From Clostridium sp. C105KSO13 (GTDB lineage: Bacteria; Bacillota; Clostridia; Lachnospirales; Lachnospiraceae), in the NCBI RefSeq assembly GCF_001517425.1, contig NZ_FBWL01000160.1, forward strand, positions 1 to 64,000: a DNA stretch of 64,000 nucleotides. The letters are read 5' to 3'. Below are positions 51,893 through 60,182 of this stretch, piece by piece. The notes beneath the pieces are model-generated. The model had not been told where the DNA came from. It made no database searches and saw only the letters and a list, made by a program, of their open reading frames with translations. Both the position numbers and the translations under genes were made by a program. Each line of letters starts with the position of its first letter. Position 1 is the stretch's first letter.

Positions 51893-51916
51893 AACAGTTC
51901 AGCCATGTGAACTGTT
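51893..51916 (-). promoter_or_regulatory. Palindrome downstream of the lrgA promoter
   Basis: Perfect 9-bp arms AACAGTTCA / TGAACTGTT with a 6-base centre, just downstream of the -10 box, where a repressor or a 5'-end hairpin would act. Confidence 0.6.
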
Positions 51917-51919
51917 ACA

Positions 51920-51948
51920 AGTTTACCTCGCCCAAGCTAAATTGTCAA
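51920..51948 (-). promoter_or_regulatory. Promoter of lrgAB
   Basis: On the minus strand TTGACA (51943-51948), 17 bases, TAAACT (51920-51925). It is back to back with the aroF promoter, the two -35 boxes being 10 bp apart. Confidence 0.65.
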
Positions 51949-51976
51949 CGCAGGAGTATTGACATTCAGCTTGGGA
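51931..51976. repeat. Inverted repeat spanning the two divergent -35 boxes
   Basis: CCCAAGCTAAATTGTCAA and TTGACATTCAGCTTGGG, arms matching over about 17 nt and each containing a -35 box, around CGCAGGAGTA. It could be a shared operator. Confidence 0.65.
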
Positions 51977-51987
51977 TGTTTTATGAT
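51959..51987 (+). promoter_or_regulatory. Promoter of the aroF-aroB-aroE genes
   Basis: TTGACA (51959-51964), exactly 17 bases, TATGAT (51982-51987), about 80 bp before the aroF ATG. Confidence 0.75.
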
Positions 51988-52070
51988 ACAGATGTTTTCA
52001 CGCTTTAAACAACTAAAATTTTTACTTGAGTTATGCAGTATAAATCCATTGAGATTGGAGGCTATAGATT

Positions 52071-53084
52071 ATGATTATTGTATTAAAACCACATACGCCT
52101 GAAGAAAGCATCAAGCGTGTTGAGAATCTCATCATTAAAAAGGGCCTGGAAGCCCATATTGTCAGGGGCCAGGAAATGACAATCATCGGCTGTATCGGCG
52201 ATACAACCGCTATCGACCCGAAATTATTTGAAGTAGATGAATGGGTGGACAAAGTGATGCATGTCCAGGAACCTTATAAGCTGGCAAACCGCGCCTTTCA
52301 CCCCGAGGATTCCATCATTGATATATCCGGCGTAAAGGTCGGAGGAGGCCATCTTGCACTGATTGCCGGTCCCTGCTCCGTAGAGTCTTCTGACCAGGTT
52401 ATGGAGATTGCAAAAGCGGCAAAAGCTTCCGGGGCCAACCTGCTTCGCGGCGGTGCTTTCAAGCCGCGCACCAGCCCTTACTCATTCCAGGGGCTTGGAC
52501 TGGACGGTCTGGACATCCTTTATGAGGTAAAACAAGAGACCGGACTACCCATTGTTTCAGAATTAATGTCTCCCCAATATCTGGACGTTTTCAATGAAAA
52601 GGTAGACTTAATTCAAATAGGAGCAAGAAATATGCAGAATTTCGATCTGCTCAAGCAGCTCGGACAGGTTGACCGTCCCATTCTCTTAAAACGGGGACTA
52701 AACGCTACTTATGAAGAATGGATTATGTCCGCAGAGTATATCCTGTCTTCCGGCAATAAGAATGTCATCCTCTGTGAGCGAGGAATCCGCACTTTTGAGA
52801 CCTATACAAGGAATACCTTAGATTTGCAGAGCATACCTGTTCTGAAGAAAAAGACACATCTTCCGGTCATTGCAGATCCAAGCCATGCCGGTGGAAAGTG
52901 GTGGCTAGTGGATCCAATGGCGAAAGCTGCAATTGCAGCCGGAGCTGATGGGCTAATGATTGAGGTCCACAATGATCCGGAAAACGCATTGTGCGATGGA
53001 GTACAGTCCCTAAAGCCTGGAAAATATGAAGAATTGCTGCAGCAGGTTAAGCAAATTGCTGCACTTGTCGGAAAAACTGTGTAG
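52071..53084 (+). CDS. aroF: 3-deoxy-7-phosphoheptulonate (DAHP) synthase, type I-beta
   Basis: 337 residues. Condenses PEP and erythrose-4-phosphate, the first step of the shikimate pathway. An N-terminal ferredoxin-like regulatory domain (IIVLKPHTPEESIKRVENLI, 1-~70) precedes the TIM barrel: LALIAGPCSVESSDQV, LRGGAFKPRTSPYSFQGLG, IGARNMQNFDLLKQLG, LLKRGLNATYEEW, VILCERGIRTFE and IADPSHAGGKWW. Start after GGAGG. First of three linked aro genes; a family A terminator lies between it and aroB. Confidence 0.96.
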   Translation: MIIVLKPHTPEESIKRVENLIIKKGLEAHIVRGQEMTIIGCIGDTTAIDPKLFEVDEWVDKVMHVQEPYKLANRAFHPEDSIIDISGVKVGGGHLALIAGPCSVESSDQVMEIAKAAKASGANLLRGGAFKPRTSPYSFQGLGLDGLDILYEVKQETGLPIVSELMSPQYLDVFNEKVDLIQIGARNMQNFDLLKQLGQVDRPILLKRGLNATYEEWIMSAEYILSSGNKNVILCERGIRTFETYTRNTLDLQSIPVLKKKTHLPVIADPSHAGGKWWLVDPMAKAAIAAGADGLMIEVHNDPENALCDGVQSLKPGKYEELLQQVKQIAALVGKTV

Positions 53085-53091
53085 ATGGTTC

Positions 53092-53148
53092 GCAAGGGGG
53101 GGCAGACCTTTTTCAATGGGGTCTGACCCCCTTGCAGGTCTTTTTGTA
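53092..53148 (+). terminator. Family A-like terminator after aroF
   Basis: GCAAGGGGGGGCAGACC and GGGTCTGACCCCCTTGC form a long stem, followed by AGGTCTTTTTG. It is likely partial, as aroB follows within 20 bp without a visible promoter. Confidence 0.8.
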
Positions 53149-53165
53149 TAGGAGGGAGAATTTTT

Positions 53166-54221
53166 TTGGAATTAACAGTTAATTTAGGGAAAGAGAGTTA
53201 TTCTATTTATGTTGAACCTGGAATTTTAAGAAATGCAGAATTATATATTTCTCACATTTTTAAGGGAAAGCGCATGATGATTATATCTGATGATCATGTT
53301 TATCCGCTGTACGGTGAATCTTTGATTAAAGCTCTTTCTTCCTATGAGTGTCACAGCCTTGTCCTGCCCCACGGGGAACTGACAAAGAGTTTTCAGACCC
53401 TACCACAGATATACAAAGCTTTGCTGGAAGAAAAGATTTCCCGCAGTGATCTGGTCATCGCCCTGGGAGGCGGTGTCATTGGGGATTTGGCAGGATTTGC
53501 GGCAGCAAGTTATTTGAGAGGGGTTATGTTTGTACAAATACCCACTTCACTTCTTGCACAAGTGGACTCTTCAGTGGGCGGGAAGGTTGCCGTAGATTTG
53601 CCACAGGGGAAAAATCTGGTGGGTGCCTTTTATCACCCAAGATTAGTTTTAGTAGACCCGGAAACGCTGGACACGCTGCCTGAGCGTTACATTACGGACG
53701 GCATGGGCGAAGTTATTAAATATGGTTGTATCAGGGATGAAGCCTTATTCAACCTGTTAAATTCTCACACTTCCTTTGCGGATTTAAAAAGTCAGCTTAC
53801 CTCCATTATCTGTCGCTGCATTGATATTAAACGTTTCATTGTGGAGGCCGATCAGTTTGATACCGGAGAACGCATGCTCCTGAATTTTGGACATACTCTC
53901 GGCCATACAATCGAGCAGTATTATCACTACAAAAGGGAAAGTCATGGGGAAGCTGTTGCGATTGGAATGTATCAAATCACAAAAATAGCTGAAAAAGCAG
54001 GGTTGACACCAACCGGACAGGCAGAAAAAATTTATCGCATTTTAAAAACTTATGGTCTTCCCTATGAATGCGGACTGCCTGTATCTGTACTTACGGATGC
54101 CATCAAGCTTGACAAAAAAAATCTGGATGGGCGCTTAAACGTAGTGCTCCTTCATAAAATAGGCGACAGCTATGTGTATCCCACCAGTCTTGATTTTTTC
54201 AAAACAGATGGAATAATTTAA
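53166..54221 (+). CDS. aroB: 3-dehydroquinate synthase
   Basis: 351 residues. Cyclises DAHP to 3-dehydroquinate using NAD+ and a metal. Motifs: LVLPHGELTKSFQTLPQIYK, LVIALGGGVIGDLAGFAAAS, IPTSLLAQVDSSVGGKVAVD, GMGEVIKYG and LLNFGHTLGHTIE (metal His). The start codon is TTG (53166-53168), placed after GGAGGGAG; the next ATG lies inside the conserved fold. Second gene of the aro operon. Confidence 0.95.
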   Translation: MELTVNLGKESYSIYVEPGILRNAELYISHIFKGKRMMIISDDHVYPLYGESLIKALSSYECHSLVLPHGELTKSFQTLPQIYKALLEEKISRSDLVIALGGGVIGDLAGFAAASYLRGVMFVQIPTSLLAQVDSSVGGKVAVDLPQGKNLVGAFYHPRLVLVDPETLDTLPERYITDGMGEVIKYGCIRDEALFNLLNSHTSFADLKSQLTSIICRCIDIKRFIVEADQFDTGERMLLNFGHTLGHTIEQYYHYKRESHGEAVAIGMYQITKIAEKAGLTPTGQAEKIYRILKTYGLPYECGLPVSVLTDAIKLDKKNLDGRLNVVLLHKIGDSYVYPTSLDFFKTDGII

Positions 54222-54252
54222 AGCAAAAGTAATTTAAAGCGGAGCGATTAAT

Positions 54253-55077
54253 ATGAAAACGAAAAATGTATTACATTTTGGATTAATGGGGGAAAAGCTG
54301 GGACATAGTCTTTCCCCTGAAATCCATGAGGATTTATTAAGGCAGCAAGGCATTGCCGGAACTTATAAAAAGTATGAGATGGATCACCGGGAGACCCTTC
54401 ATGTAATGGAGTTTATGGAAGAAAATCATATTCTTGGCATGAACGTAACAATTCCATATAAGGAAGTAGTCTGTGGGCTGCTGGATGTGCTGGATTCCCA
54501 TGCAAAGGAAATAGGTGCTGTCAATACAATTCTCCTCAAAGATGGTATCTCCTGCGGCTACAATACCGACTACCTTGGGATGATCAGTATGTTTTCCAAG
54601 GCCGGGATTGCTTTAGAAAACCAAAGTGTCGTAATTCTCGGCTCCGGAGGGGCCGCAAAAGCTCTGGTCTACGGTTTTCATATTGCCGGGGCTGCCTGGA
54701 TAACAGTGGCTGCCAGAAATAAAAGAGCAAAAGAACAGCTGCAGAAACATTTTCCCTATATTCACACCTGCAGTTTAGAAGAAATTCCGGCTGGTGATAT
54801 TATAATCAATACCACCCCTGTCGGGATGTATCCCAACACAGGGAAAAGTCCTGCAGATGCCTCCGTTATCAAGAAATTCAAAGTTGCCGCAGATATAGTA
54901 TATAATCCTTTGGTAACCGAGTTTCTTAAAATTGCCCGGGATGAAGGCCTGCAGACTGTGACCGGATTAATGATGCTGGTTGATCAGGCTATCGGCTCGG
55001 AAGAAATCTGGCTGAATAAAAAGCTAGATTACAATATGGGAAATCATATACACGATGAATTAGCCAGAAAATTCTGA
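54253..55077 (+). CDS. aroE: Shikimate dehydrogenase
   Basis: 274 residues. Reduces 3-dehydroshikimate to shikimate with NADPH. Substrate motif FGLMGEKLGHSLSPEIHE, catalytic Lys in MNVTIPYKEVV, Asp in YNTDYLGM, the nucleotide loop VVILGSGGAAKALVYGF and the C-terminal GLMMLVDQAIGSEEIW. Starts after GCGGAG, 31 bp after aroB. Its stop lies inside the 5' arm of the following terminator. Confidence 0.95.
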   Translation: MKTKNVLHFGLMGEKLGHSLSPEIHEDLLRQQGIAGTYKKYEMDHRETLHVMEFMEENHILGMNVTIPYKEVVCGLLDVLDSHAKEIGAVNTILLKDGISCGYNTDYLGMISMFSKAGIALENQSVVILGSGGAAKALVYGFHIAGAAWITVAARNKRAKEQLQKHFPYIHTCSLEEIPAGDIIINTTPVGMYPNTGKSPADASVIKKFKVAADIVYNPLVTEFLKIARDEGLQTVTGLMMLVDQAIGSEEIWLNKKLDYNMGNHIHDELARKF

Positions 55078-55129
55078 CAATGAACAGCAAGGGGGTCTGA
55101 CCCTTTTGCGGTCCGTTGTCAGAATTTTT
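55068..55129 (+). terminator. Composite terminator after aroE (family A-like core)
   Basis: Outer stem AAAATTCTGACAA (55068-55080) / TTGTCAGAATTTT (55116-55128), and inner stem GCAAGGGGGT / ACCCTTTTGC with the GGGTCTGACCC core, then TTTTTG. The aroE TGA is in the left outer arm. Confidence 0.85.
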
Positions 55130-55179
55130 GCATTGTTTTGGGCATACACTGTAATAATAGTTAAGATTATGGTGATGCA

Positions 55180-56007
55180 ATGAAAATTAAATTAAAACAC
55201 ACACGACTTCTGAAGCGAGGGGGGAAATTGGTTCTTCTCTTTGCCGCCGCATTCCTCGTCGGGCATGGAGTCGGAAAAGTACAGGAGCACTTTTTCCCGG
55301 AAGCGATTGCTACTTCTGCAAACGGGGAGGGAAACTGGGGCTTAAGCTTTCAGGAGGATGGAAAAGCTCCTGTTGCCAATGCAACTGCCGAAGATTTAAA
55401 AAAATTTGATGCATATTATATCGGAGATCCGAACGAAAAGGTACTCTATCTAACCTTTGATGCAGGCTACGAAAATGGCAACACTGCCCCCATACTGGAT
55501 GCCTTGAAAAAGCATAATGCTCCAGCCACCTTTTTTGTGGTAGGAAATTTCATCTCCTCTGAACAGGAGTTAATAAAAAGAATGGCAGAAGAAGGACACA
55601 CAGTAGGCAACCATACATACCACCACCCCGATATGTCCAAGATAGCCTCCAAAGAGGACTTTCAAAAAGAATTAGGAGATGTGGAATCCAAGTACAAAGA
55701 AATTACCGGGCAGGAAATGACTAAATATTACCGTCCGCCCCAAGGTAAATACAGCGAAGCCAACCTGGAGATGGCAAAAGAATTAGGATATAAAACCTAT
55801 TTTTGGAGTCTGGCCTATGTGGACTGGTATCAAGATAAACAGCCTACAAAAGAAGAAGCCTTTGAAAAACTGTTGGGCAGAGTCCACCCCGGTGCAATCG
55901 TACTGCTCCACAGCACCTCAAAGACAAATGCAGAAATCCTCGACGAGCTTCTGAAAAAATGGGAAGAAATGGGATACACCTTTAAAGCACTGGATGAGAT
56001 TTCTTAA
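55180..56007 (+). CDS. pdaA: Polysaccharide deacetylase, PdaA-like (delta-lactam formation in spore cortex)
   Basis: 275 residues. An N-terminal membrane anchor or signal (LVLLFAAAFLVGHGVGKVQ) then a NodB domain: KVLYLTFDAGYENGNT (the PdaA-type 'DAGYENG' in place of the usual DDG), GNHTYHHPDMSKI (metal His), YRPPQGKYSE and VHPGAIVLLHSTSKTN. In Bacillus, PdaA deacetylates N-acetylmuramic acid on the way to muramic-delta-lactam during sporulation. Start after GGTGATGCA. Single gene, ended by the large palindrome. Confidence 0.92.
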   Translation: MKIKLKHTRLLKRGGKLVLLFAAAFLVGHGVGKVQEHFFPEAIATSANGEGNWGLSFQEDGKAPVANATAEDLKKFDAYYIGDPNEKVLYLTFDAGYENGNTAPILDALKKHNAPATFFVVGNFISSEQELIKRMAEEGHTVGNHTYHHPDMSKIASKEDFQKELGDVESKYKEITGQEMTKYYRPPQGKYSEANLEMAKELGYKTYFWSLAYVDWYQDKQPTKEEAFEKLLGRVHPGAIVLLHSTSKTNAEILDELLKKWEEMGYTFKALDEIS

Positions 56008-56017
56008 AAAGGGAACC

Positions 56018-56106
56018 AATAGGGGGACTGACCCTTTTGAATGCCGTTTTTGCAATTGTTTCAAACAATTGCGAAAACGGAGCTCAAAAGGGTCAGTCCC
56101 CTTTTT
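56018..56106. repeat. Repeat family A, copy 3: about 88-bp palindrome between convergent genes
   Basis: Two half-elements in inverted orientation, centred on C56062 (GCAATTGTTT-c-AAACAATTGC). Each carries CCGTTTT and GGGACTGACCCTTTT; the arms of about 44 nt differ at roughly five positions. The transcript would form a very long hairpin, ending both pdaA (plus) and the DAP dehydrogenase gene (minus), whose TAA it touches. Confidence 0.85.
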
Positions 56107-57091
56107 ACAGTAGTTCCGCTCTCAATTCTTCTGCTGTCTTCATGGAAAGCAGAGCCGGTGCGATATCGAATACCGTTTTTGCTCCGGACTCTCCTTTTTT
56201 TGACAGGCGGTATGCCGCCCTTGCGTAGCATACCAGGACACTGGCAGTGAATTCGGGATTTGAATCCAATTTTAATGAGTACTCTATTACATGCTTACTA
56301 CCTTCTTTTCCTGTTTCCCCGCTTCTGATAACAAAGCCGCCGTGAGGCATTTTACTGTGATTTTCTTTCAGCTCTTCTTCTGTAATGAAGCTGACTGCCG
56401 TGTCATAATCCGAAAAATAGTTCGGCATGTTCTTGATTGTTTTTTCTATTTCTTTCAGGTCGGCTCCTTCTTCCGGCACAACATAACATTCTCTCCAATG
56501 TTTTTCTCTTGTTGTAAATTTCGGTCCGCAGCCGCCTCTTACTTTCTCTATGGCTTCCTCAACCGGAACAGTGTACTGGATCCCGTTCTTCACACCCGGC
56601 ACCCGGCGGATTGCGTCGGAATGCCCCTGACTTACACCTTTACCCCAAAAGGTGTAAGTATCTCCTTGTACAAGGATCGATTCTGCATAAAGCCTGTTCA
56701 GTGAAAACATGCCGGGATCCCAGCCTACGGAAATAATTCCTACATTGCCGCCTTCTTTGGCCGCCGCATCTACATTTGCAAAATATTCCGGAATCTTTGC
56801 GTGTGTATCAAAGCTGTCAATTGTATTAAAGTTTTTCGCAAGCTCAGGTCCCATCACCGGAAGATCCGTGGCAGAACCGCCGCAGAGAACCAAGACATCA
56901 ATATCCCCTTTCCAAGATGATATCTCATCCATATGCACGATCGGAACACCCTCTGTCATGATTCCTACTGTCTCAGGTGCACGTCTTGTGAAAACAGCTT
57001 TCAGTTCCATATCTTCGCTTCGCTCTACGGCAAGCTCAACTCCACGCCCTATATTGCCATATCCGGCAATTCCAATTCTTATTTTTTCCAT
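56105..57091 (-). CDS. ddh: meso-Diaminopimelate dehydrogenase
   Basis: 328 residues, the family's usual length. Makes meso-DAP from tetrahydrodipicolinate, ammonia and NADPH in one step, for lysine and peptidoglycan. Motifs: IRIGIAGYGNIGRGVELAVE, VLVLCGGSATDLPVMGPEL, TIDSFDTHAKIPEYF, VGWDPGMFSLNRLYAESIL and FWGKGVSQGHSDAIRRVPGV. AGGG before the ATG at 57091; the frame opens at 57118. Not visibly in an operon with lysine genes. Confidence 0.95.
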   Translation of the reverse strand: MEKIRIGIAGYGNIGRGVELAVERSEDMELKAVFTRRAPETVGIMTEGVPIVHMDEISSWKGDIDVLVLCGGSATDLPVMGPELAKNFNTIDSFDTHAKIPEYFANVDAAAKEGGNVGIISVGWDPGMFSLNRLYAESILVQGDTYTFWGKGVSQGHSDAIRRVPGVKNGIQYTVPVEEAIEKVRGGCGPKFTTREKHWRECYVVPEEGADLKEIEKTIKNMPNYFSDYDTAVSFITEEELKENHSKMPHGGFVIRSGETGKEGSKHVIEYSLKLDSNPEFTASVLVCYARAAYRLSKKGESGAKTVFDIAPALLSMKTAEELRAELL

Positions 57092-57163
57092 TGTATACCC
57101 TATATATTTCCTTTCCATTAATTACGTTCATTGCAGTTCAGCCATCAGCTCGATTTCGCTGCA

Positions 57164-58081
57164 TTACAAATATTTCTCCTCAAGCACTCGGATTCCCTGA
57201 AGGAACATCCAGCAAACAGGGGTTTCAATCCCCAGCTCCTGTCCCATTTTCACCATGGTTCCGGCAAACATTTCTACTTCCGTTTTTCTCTTAGCTTCTA
57301 TATCCTGAAGGGTGGAGGGCCGGTTCTCATAAGGAATCCGGCAAAGCGACGCATGCTGCTTTTTCATCTGCTCATCTGTGATTATAACTCCCTTTGCTGC
57401 CGCTACTTTCTGAACTTCCTTCATTGCCGCCCAGCGGATCTCATTGGCTGGTTTACTCTCCCTGTATACTCCGAAGGGAATACCGAGCAGAGCACAAGTC
57501 ATGTTCTCACCCACATTGCACATATATTTAAACCAGAGCCCCCACATCATATCTTTTTCCACTTTGTAGGGGATGTCACACTCTTCCATCACATTGCTGA
57601 CTGCCTTTACACGCTCCGTCAGCTTATCATTTTTTTCTTCTCCAAAATAAATTTTTCCCCAGTACGGGTCGAAATCAGCCTTATTTCCCCGCATAACGAT
57701 AGACATTCTCATATAAGAATATAGAACACGCTCCCACCCGTAAACCGCTGCTACTCTCTTTTCACTCTCTACACCGTTCATTACACACAGTATCTGTGTA
57801 TTCTCTCCCACAAACAGCCGAATATCCTCAATTGCCGGGTCCAATGCCATGTCTTTTACTGCCATAATAATCAGATCCACCGGTGTGCCATTTTGAGGTG
57901 TACATATTGGGAAACGGTAATTCACACCGTTTACAGTTACCCCTTGTGTTTCAAGTCTCTTTTTTCGTTCACCCTGCGCGATTACACAAAAATTCCCTTT
58001 TCCTAAGTGCTCACCCATTCTCGGTGCAAAGAAAACTCCCATTGCTCCCAGTCCAATCAAAGCTACGCTCTTTATCTCCAA
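57164..58081 (-). CDS. Ketopantoate reductase family protein (PanE/ApbA-like)
   Basis: 305 residues. N-terminal Rossmann motif VALIGLGAMGVFFAPRMGEH, VDLIIMAVKDMAL, and the C-terminal domain with MMWGLWFKYMCNVGENMTCA (Lys and Asn of the active site) and RPSTLQDIEAKRKTEVEMF. Reduces ketopantoate or a related 2-keto acid with NADPH. The TTG at 58081 lies 8 bases after GGAGG and gives the best start; the GTG at 58090 is too close to it. No other pantothenate genes nearby, so a different keto acid is possible. Confidence 0.88.
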   Translation of the reverse strand: MEIKSVALIGLGAMGVFFAPRMGEHLGKGNFCVIAQGERKKRLETQGVTVNGVNYRFPICTPQNGTPVDLIIMAVKDMALDPAIEDIRLFVGENTQILCVMNGVESEKRVAAVYGWERVLYSYMRMSIVMRGNKADFDPYWGKIYFGEEKNDKLTERVKAVSNVMEECDIPYKVEKDMMWGLWFKYMCNVGENMTCALLGIPFGVYRESKPANEIRWAAMKEVQKVAAAKGVIITDEQMKKQHASLCRIPYENRPSTLQDIEAKRKTEVEMFAGTMVKMGQELGIETPVCWMFLQGIRVLEEKYL

Positions 58082-58110
58082 CCAGACCACCTCCGTTTCC
58101 TTAATCGATG

Positions 58111-58929
58111 TTAAAAGTTAAAATTATCTGGGTCCGGGCCTACGCGTAGATTCTTATTCAGCTGATTGATTACCTTCATGTCCTCATCTGCCAGTTCAAA
58201 GTCAAAAACATCAAGATTCGAAACAATCCTATCCTTATGGGTAGACTTCGGAATTACGATGACGCCTCTCTGAATATCCCAGCGCAGCACAATCTGTGCA
58301 GGTGTTTTCCCGTATTTTTCCGCAAGTTTGTTTAAGGTCTCGTCCTGCAGCACATTGCCACCTGTCCCTCCAAGTGGACTCCAAACTTCCACTTCAATTC
58401 CCATAGATTGATTCAAATCGATTAACTCCTGATTATTCATATACGGATGAGATTCTATCTGATCCACAACCGGTTTCACATGGGCAATTTCATGAATCTT
58501 CTGCAGGTGACTCTTATGGAAATTGCTCAGACCGATGGCCTTGATTTTCCCTTCCTGATACAGTTCCTCCATAGCCAGCCATGCTTCTTCAAACTTTTCT
58601 ACCGGCCAGTGTATCAGGTACAAGTCTATATAATCCGTTTTCAGCGCTTTCAGGCTCTCTTCAAAAACTTCTTTTGTCCTCTCTGCACGTATATCATCAT
58701 TCCACAACTTTGTGGTGAGAAATATTTCTTCTCTGGGAACTTTACTCTCCAGTATTCCCTGACCTACGTCCGCTTCATTTCCATATGCCTTTGCAGTATC
58801 AATGTGCCGATAACCTGCCTCCAGCGCCCATTTTACAGCATTCACTGTATCTTCGCCTTTGGGGGTCTGAAAAACTCCAAGTCCTAACTGCGGGATTTCG
58901 ATGCCATTATTAAGTTTAATATTTTTCAT
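58111..58929 (-). CDS. Aldo/keto reductase
   Basis: 272 residues of the AKR superfamily, 2,5-diketogluconate reductase type. Catalytic set: Asp and Tyr in YRHIDTAKAYGNEADVG, Lys in LTTKLW, His in LYLIHWPV. NADPH-binding region IVIPKSTHKDRIVSNLDVF. Reduces small carbonyls; the substrate is not deducible. It ends 29 bp upstream of the PanE-like gene on the same strand, and the AraC gene 59017-59901 lies upstream, likely regulating it. Confidence 0.93.
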   Translation of the reverse strand: MKNIKLNNGIEIPQLGLGVFQTPKGEDTVNAVKWALEAGYRHIDTAKAYGNEADVGQGILESKVPREEIFLTTKLWNDDIRAERTKEVFEESLKALKTDYIDLYLIHWPVEKFEEAWLAMEELYQEGKIKAIGLSNFHKSHLQKIHEIAHVKPVVDQIESHPYMNNQELIDLNQSMGIEVEVWSPLGGTGGNVLQDETLNKLAEKYGKTPAQIVLRWDIQRGVIVIPKSTHKDRIVSNLDVFDFELADEDMKVINQLNKNLRVGPDPDNFNF

Positions 58930-59016
58930 AGACTTTCACCGTATCCTTTCCTTGCTCATGTGTTTTCGATAACAGTTATTGCTAACTGACTCAATTGTAT
59001 CATTACTTGCTTTGCT

Positions 59017-59901
59017 TTACAATTCTTCTCGTGAATTTTTTCTATACGAACCCGGCGTTCTTCCGCACATATTTTTAAAGACTTTTCCAAAATAAGCCCC
59101 ATCCGTAAAACCTGTCTGAAATGCAACATCCATAACCGGTATATCTGTATCCCGGAGCAACTTCTTTGCTGCCTCGATTCTGTACTCCTGTAAATACTCA
59201 TAAGGTGTTTTGTGTATACAGCTTTGGAAACAACGAAGACATTCCCGTCTGCTCACAGAGGCTGATAAAGCGATGTCCTCCAAGGATATCTTTTCTTTAT
59301 AATTTTGCTGGATAAAAGCCATCATCGTCTGAATTCGCTCCTGATTCACTCTCTTCACCGGAAGCCCTTTATTTCCCTCATTTTTCATCTGCTGCATCAC
59401 AAGAATCCACATTTCCGACAAAAGGTTCCTTGTCTGAAATTCTGTATTCTCTTTCCTCTGCAGGTCGGACAACTGTGTTAATTTCCTCAGCATTTCCTCC
59501 TGTTCTGTATTTCCTCGACGAAATCCCATAATTTCCAACTTCTTATTATGCAAAACCGGGTTCAGGTATTTTGTTTCAAAAACACTCTTAAAATGCCCTC
59601 CCAGAAGTACAGCATGAAACAAATGCGATTCCATGTATCCAGGTCTTTCTCCTTTCACGCTTTCCATAGTCGACAATACATTTGTATTTATAAAAAAGCC
59701 TTCTCCTATACGAAAAACATAGCTGTCGTTTGGCGTAACCACCCTCACAGTACCCTTCACCACATAGTCAAACTCCAGTTCCTCATGCCAATGCCAGGGC
59801 ACTTTCGTGTCCCTTAAATCAGCAATATGAAAAACATACGGATAATCCGCAAATAACCCCTCAATCTCTTCATTTTGATTTCCCTTAACTCTAATCTTCA
59901 T
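59017..59901 (-). CDS. AraC-family regulator with cupin sensor domain
   Basis: 294 residues: an N-terminal cupin (VPWHWHEELEFDYVVKGTVR), a linker, and a C-terminal HTH pair (ISLEDIALSASVSRRECLRC and PVMDVAFQTGFTDGAYFGKV, then CGRTPGSYRKN). Start after GAGGAGGAG. Same strand as, and 87 bp upstream of, the aldo/keto reductase gene, which it probably controls with the reductase after it. Effector unknown. Confidence 0.9.
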   Translation of the reverse strand: MKIRVKGNQNEEIEGLFADYPYVFHIADLRDTKVPWHWHEELEFDYVVKGTVRVVTPNDSYVFRIGEGFFINTNVLSTMESVKGERPGYMESHLFHAVLLGGHFKSVFETKYLNPVLHNKKLEIMGFRRGNTEQEEMLRKLTQLSDLQRKENTEFQTRNLLSEMWILVMQQMKNEGNKGLPVKRVNQERIQTMMAFIQQNYKEKISLEDIALSASVSRRECLRCFQSCIHKTPYEYLQEYRIEAAKKLLRDTDIPVMDVAFQTGFTDGAYFGKVFKNMCGRTPGSYRKNSREEL

Positions 59902-60087
59902 GTCTCCTCCTCTGATTAACCTGTAAAGATTCCGAGAGACCGGCTCAATTCCACTTCGCTCTTTCCGAACAATTTTACCACATATTTATATAAAAGTCCC
60001 CTATTAGTCCATATAGTTATGCTATTTGTCCGTTATATCTATACCATATTCAAATTATTTTCACTATAATCATATTAAGATAAAGGA

Positions 60088-60138
60088 GTCAAAAGGTGTT
60101 TTGACGCCTGATACGTATGGATTGTTACGCACTACACG
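60088..60138 (+). repeat. Repeat family B, copy 3 (diverged)
   Basis: GTCAAAA-ggtg-TTTTGAC hairpin followed by CCTGATACGTATGGATTG and TTACGCACTACACG. Aligned in this orientation with copy B2 it matches at about 31 of 40 positions. Confidence 0.55.
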
Positions 60139-60182
60139 TTCTCACAATTATAAAACAATTTCAAAGTAAAGGAGACTTGTTT

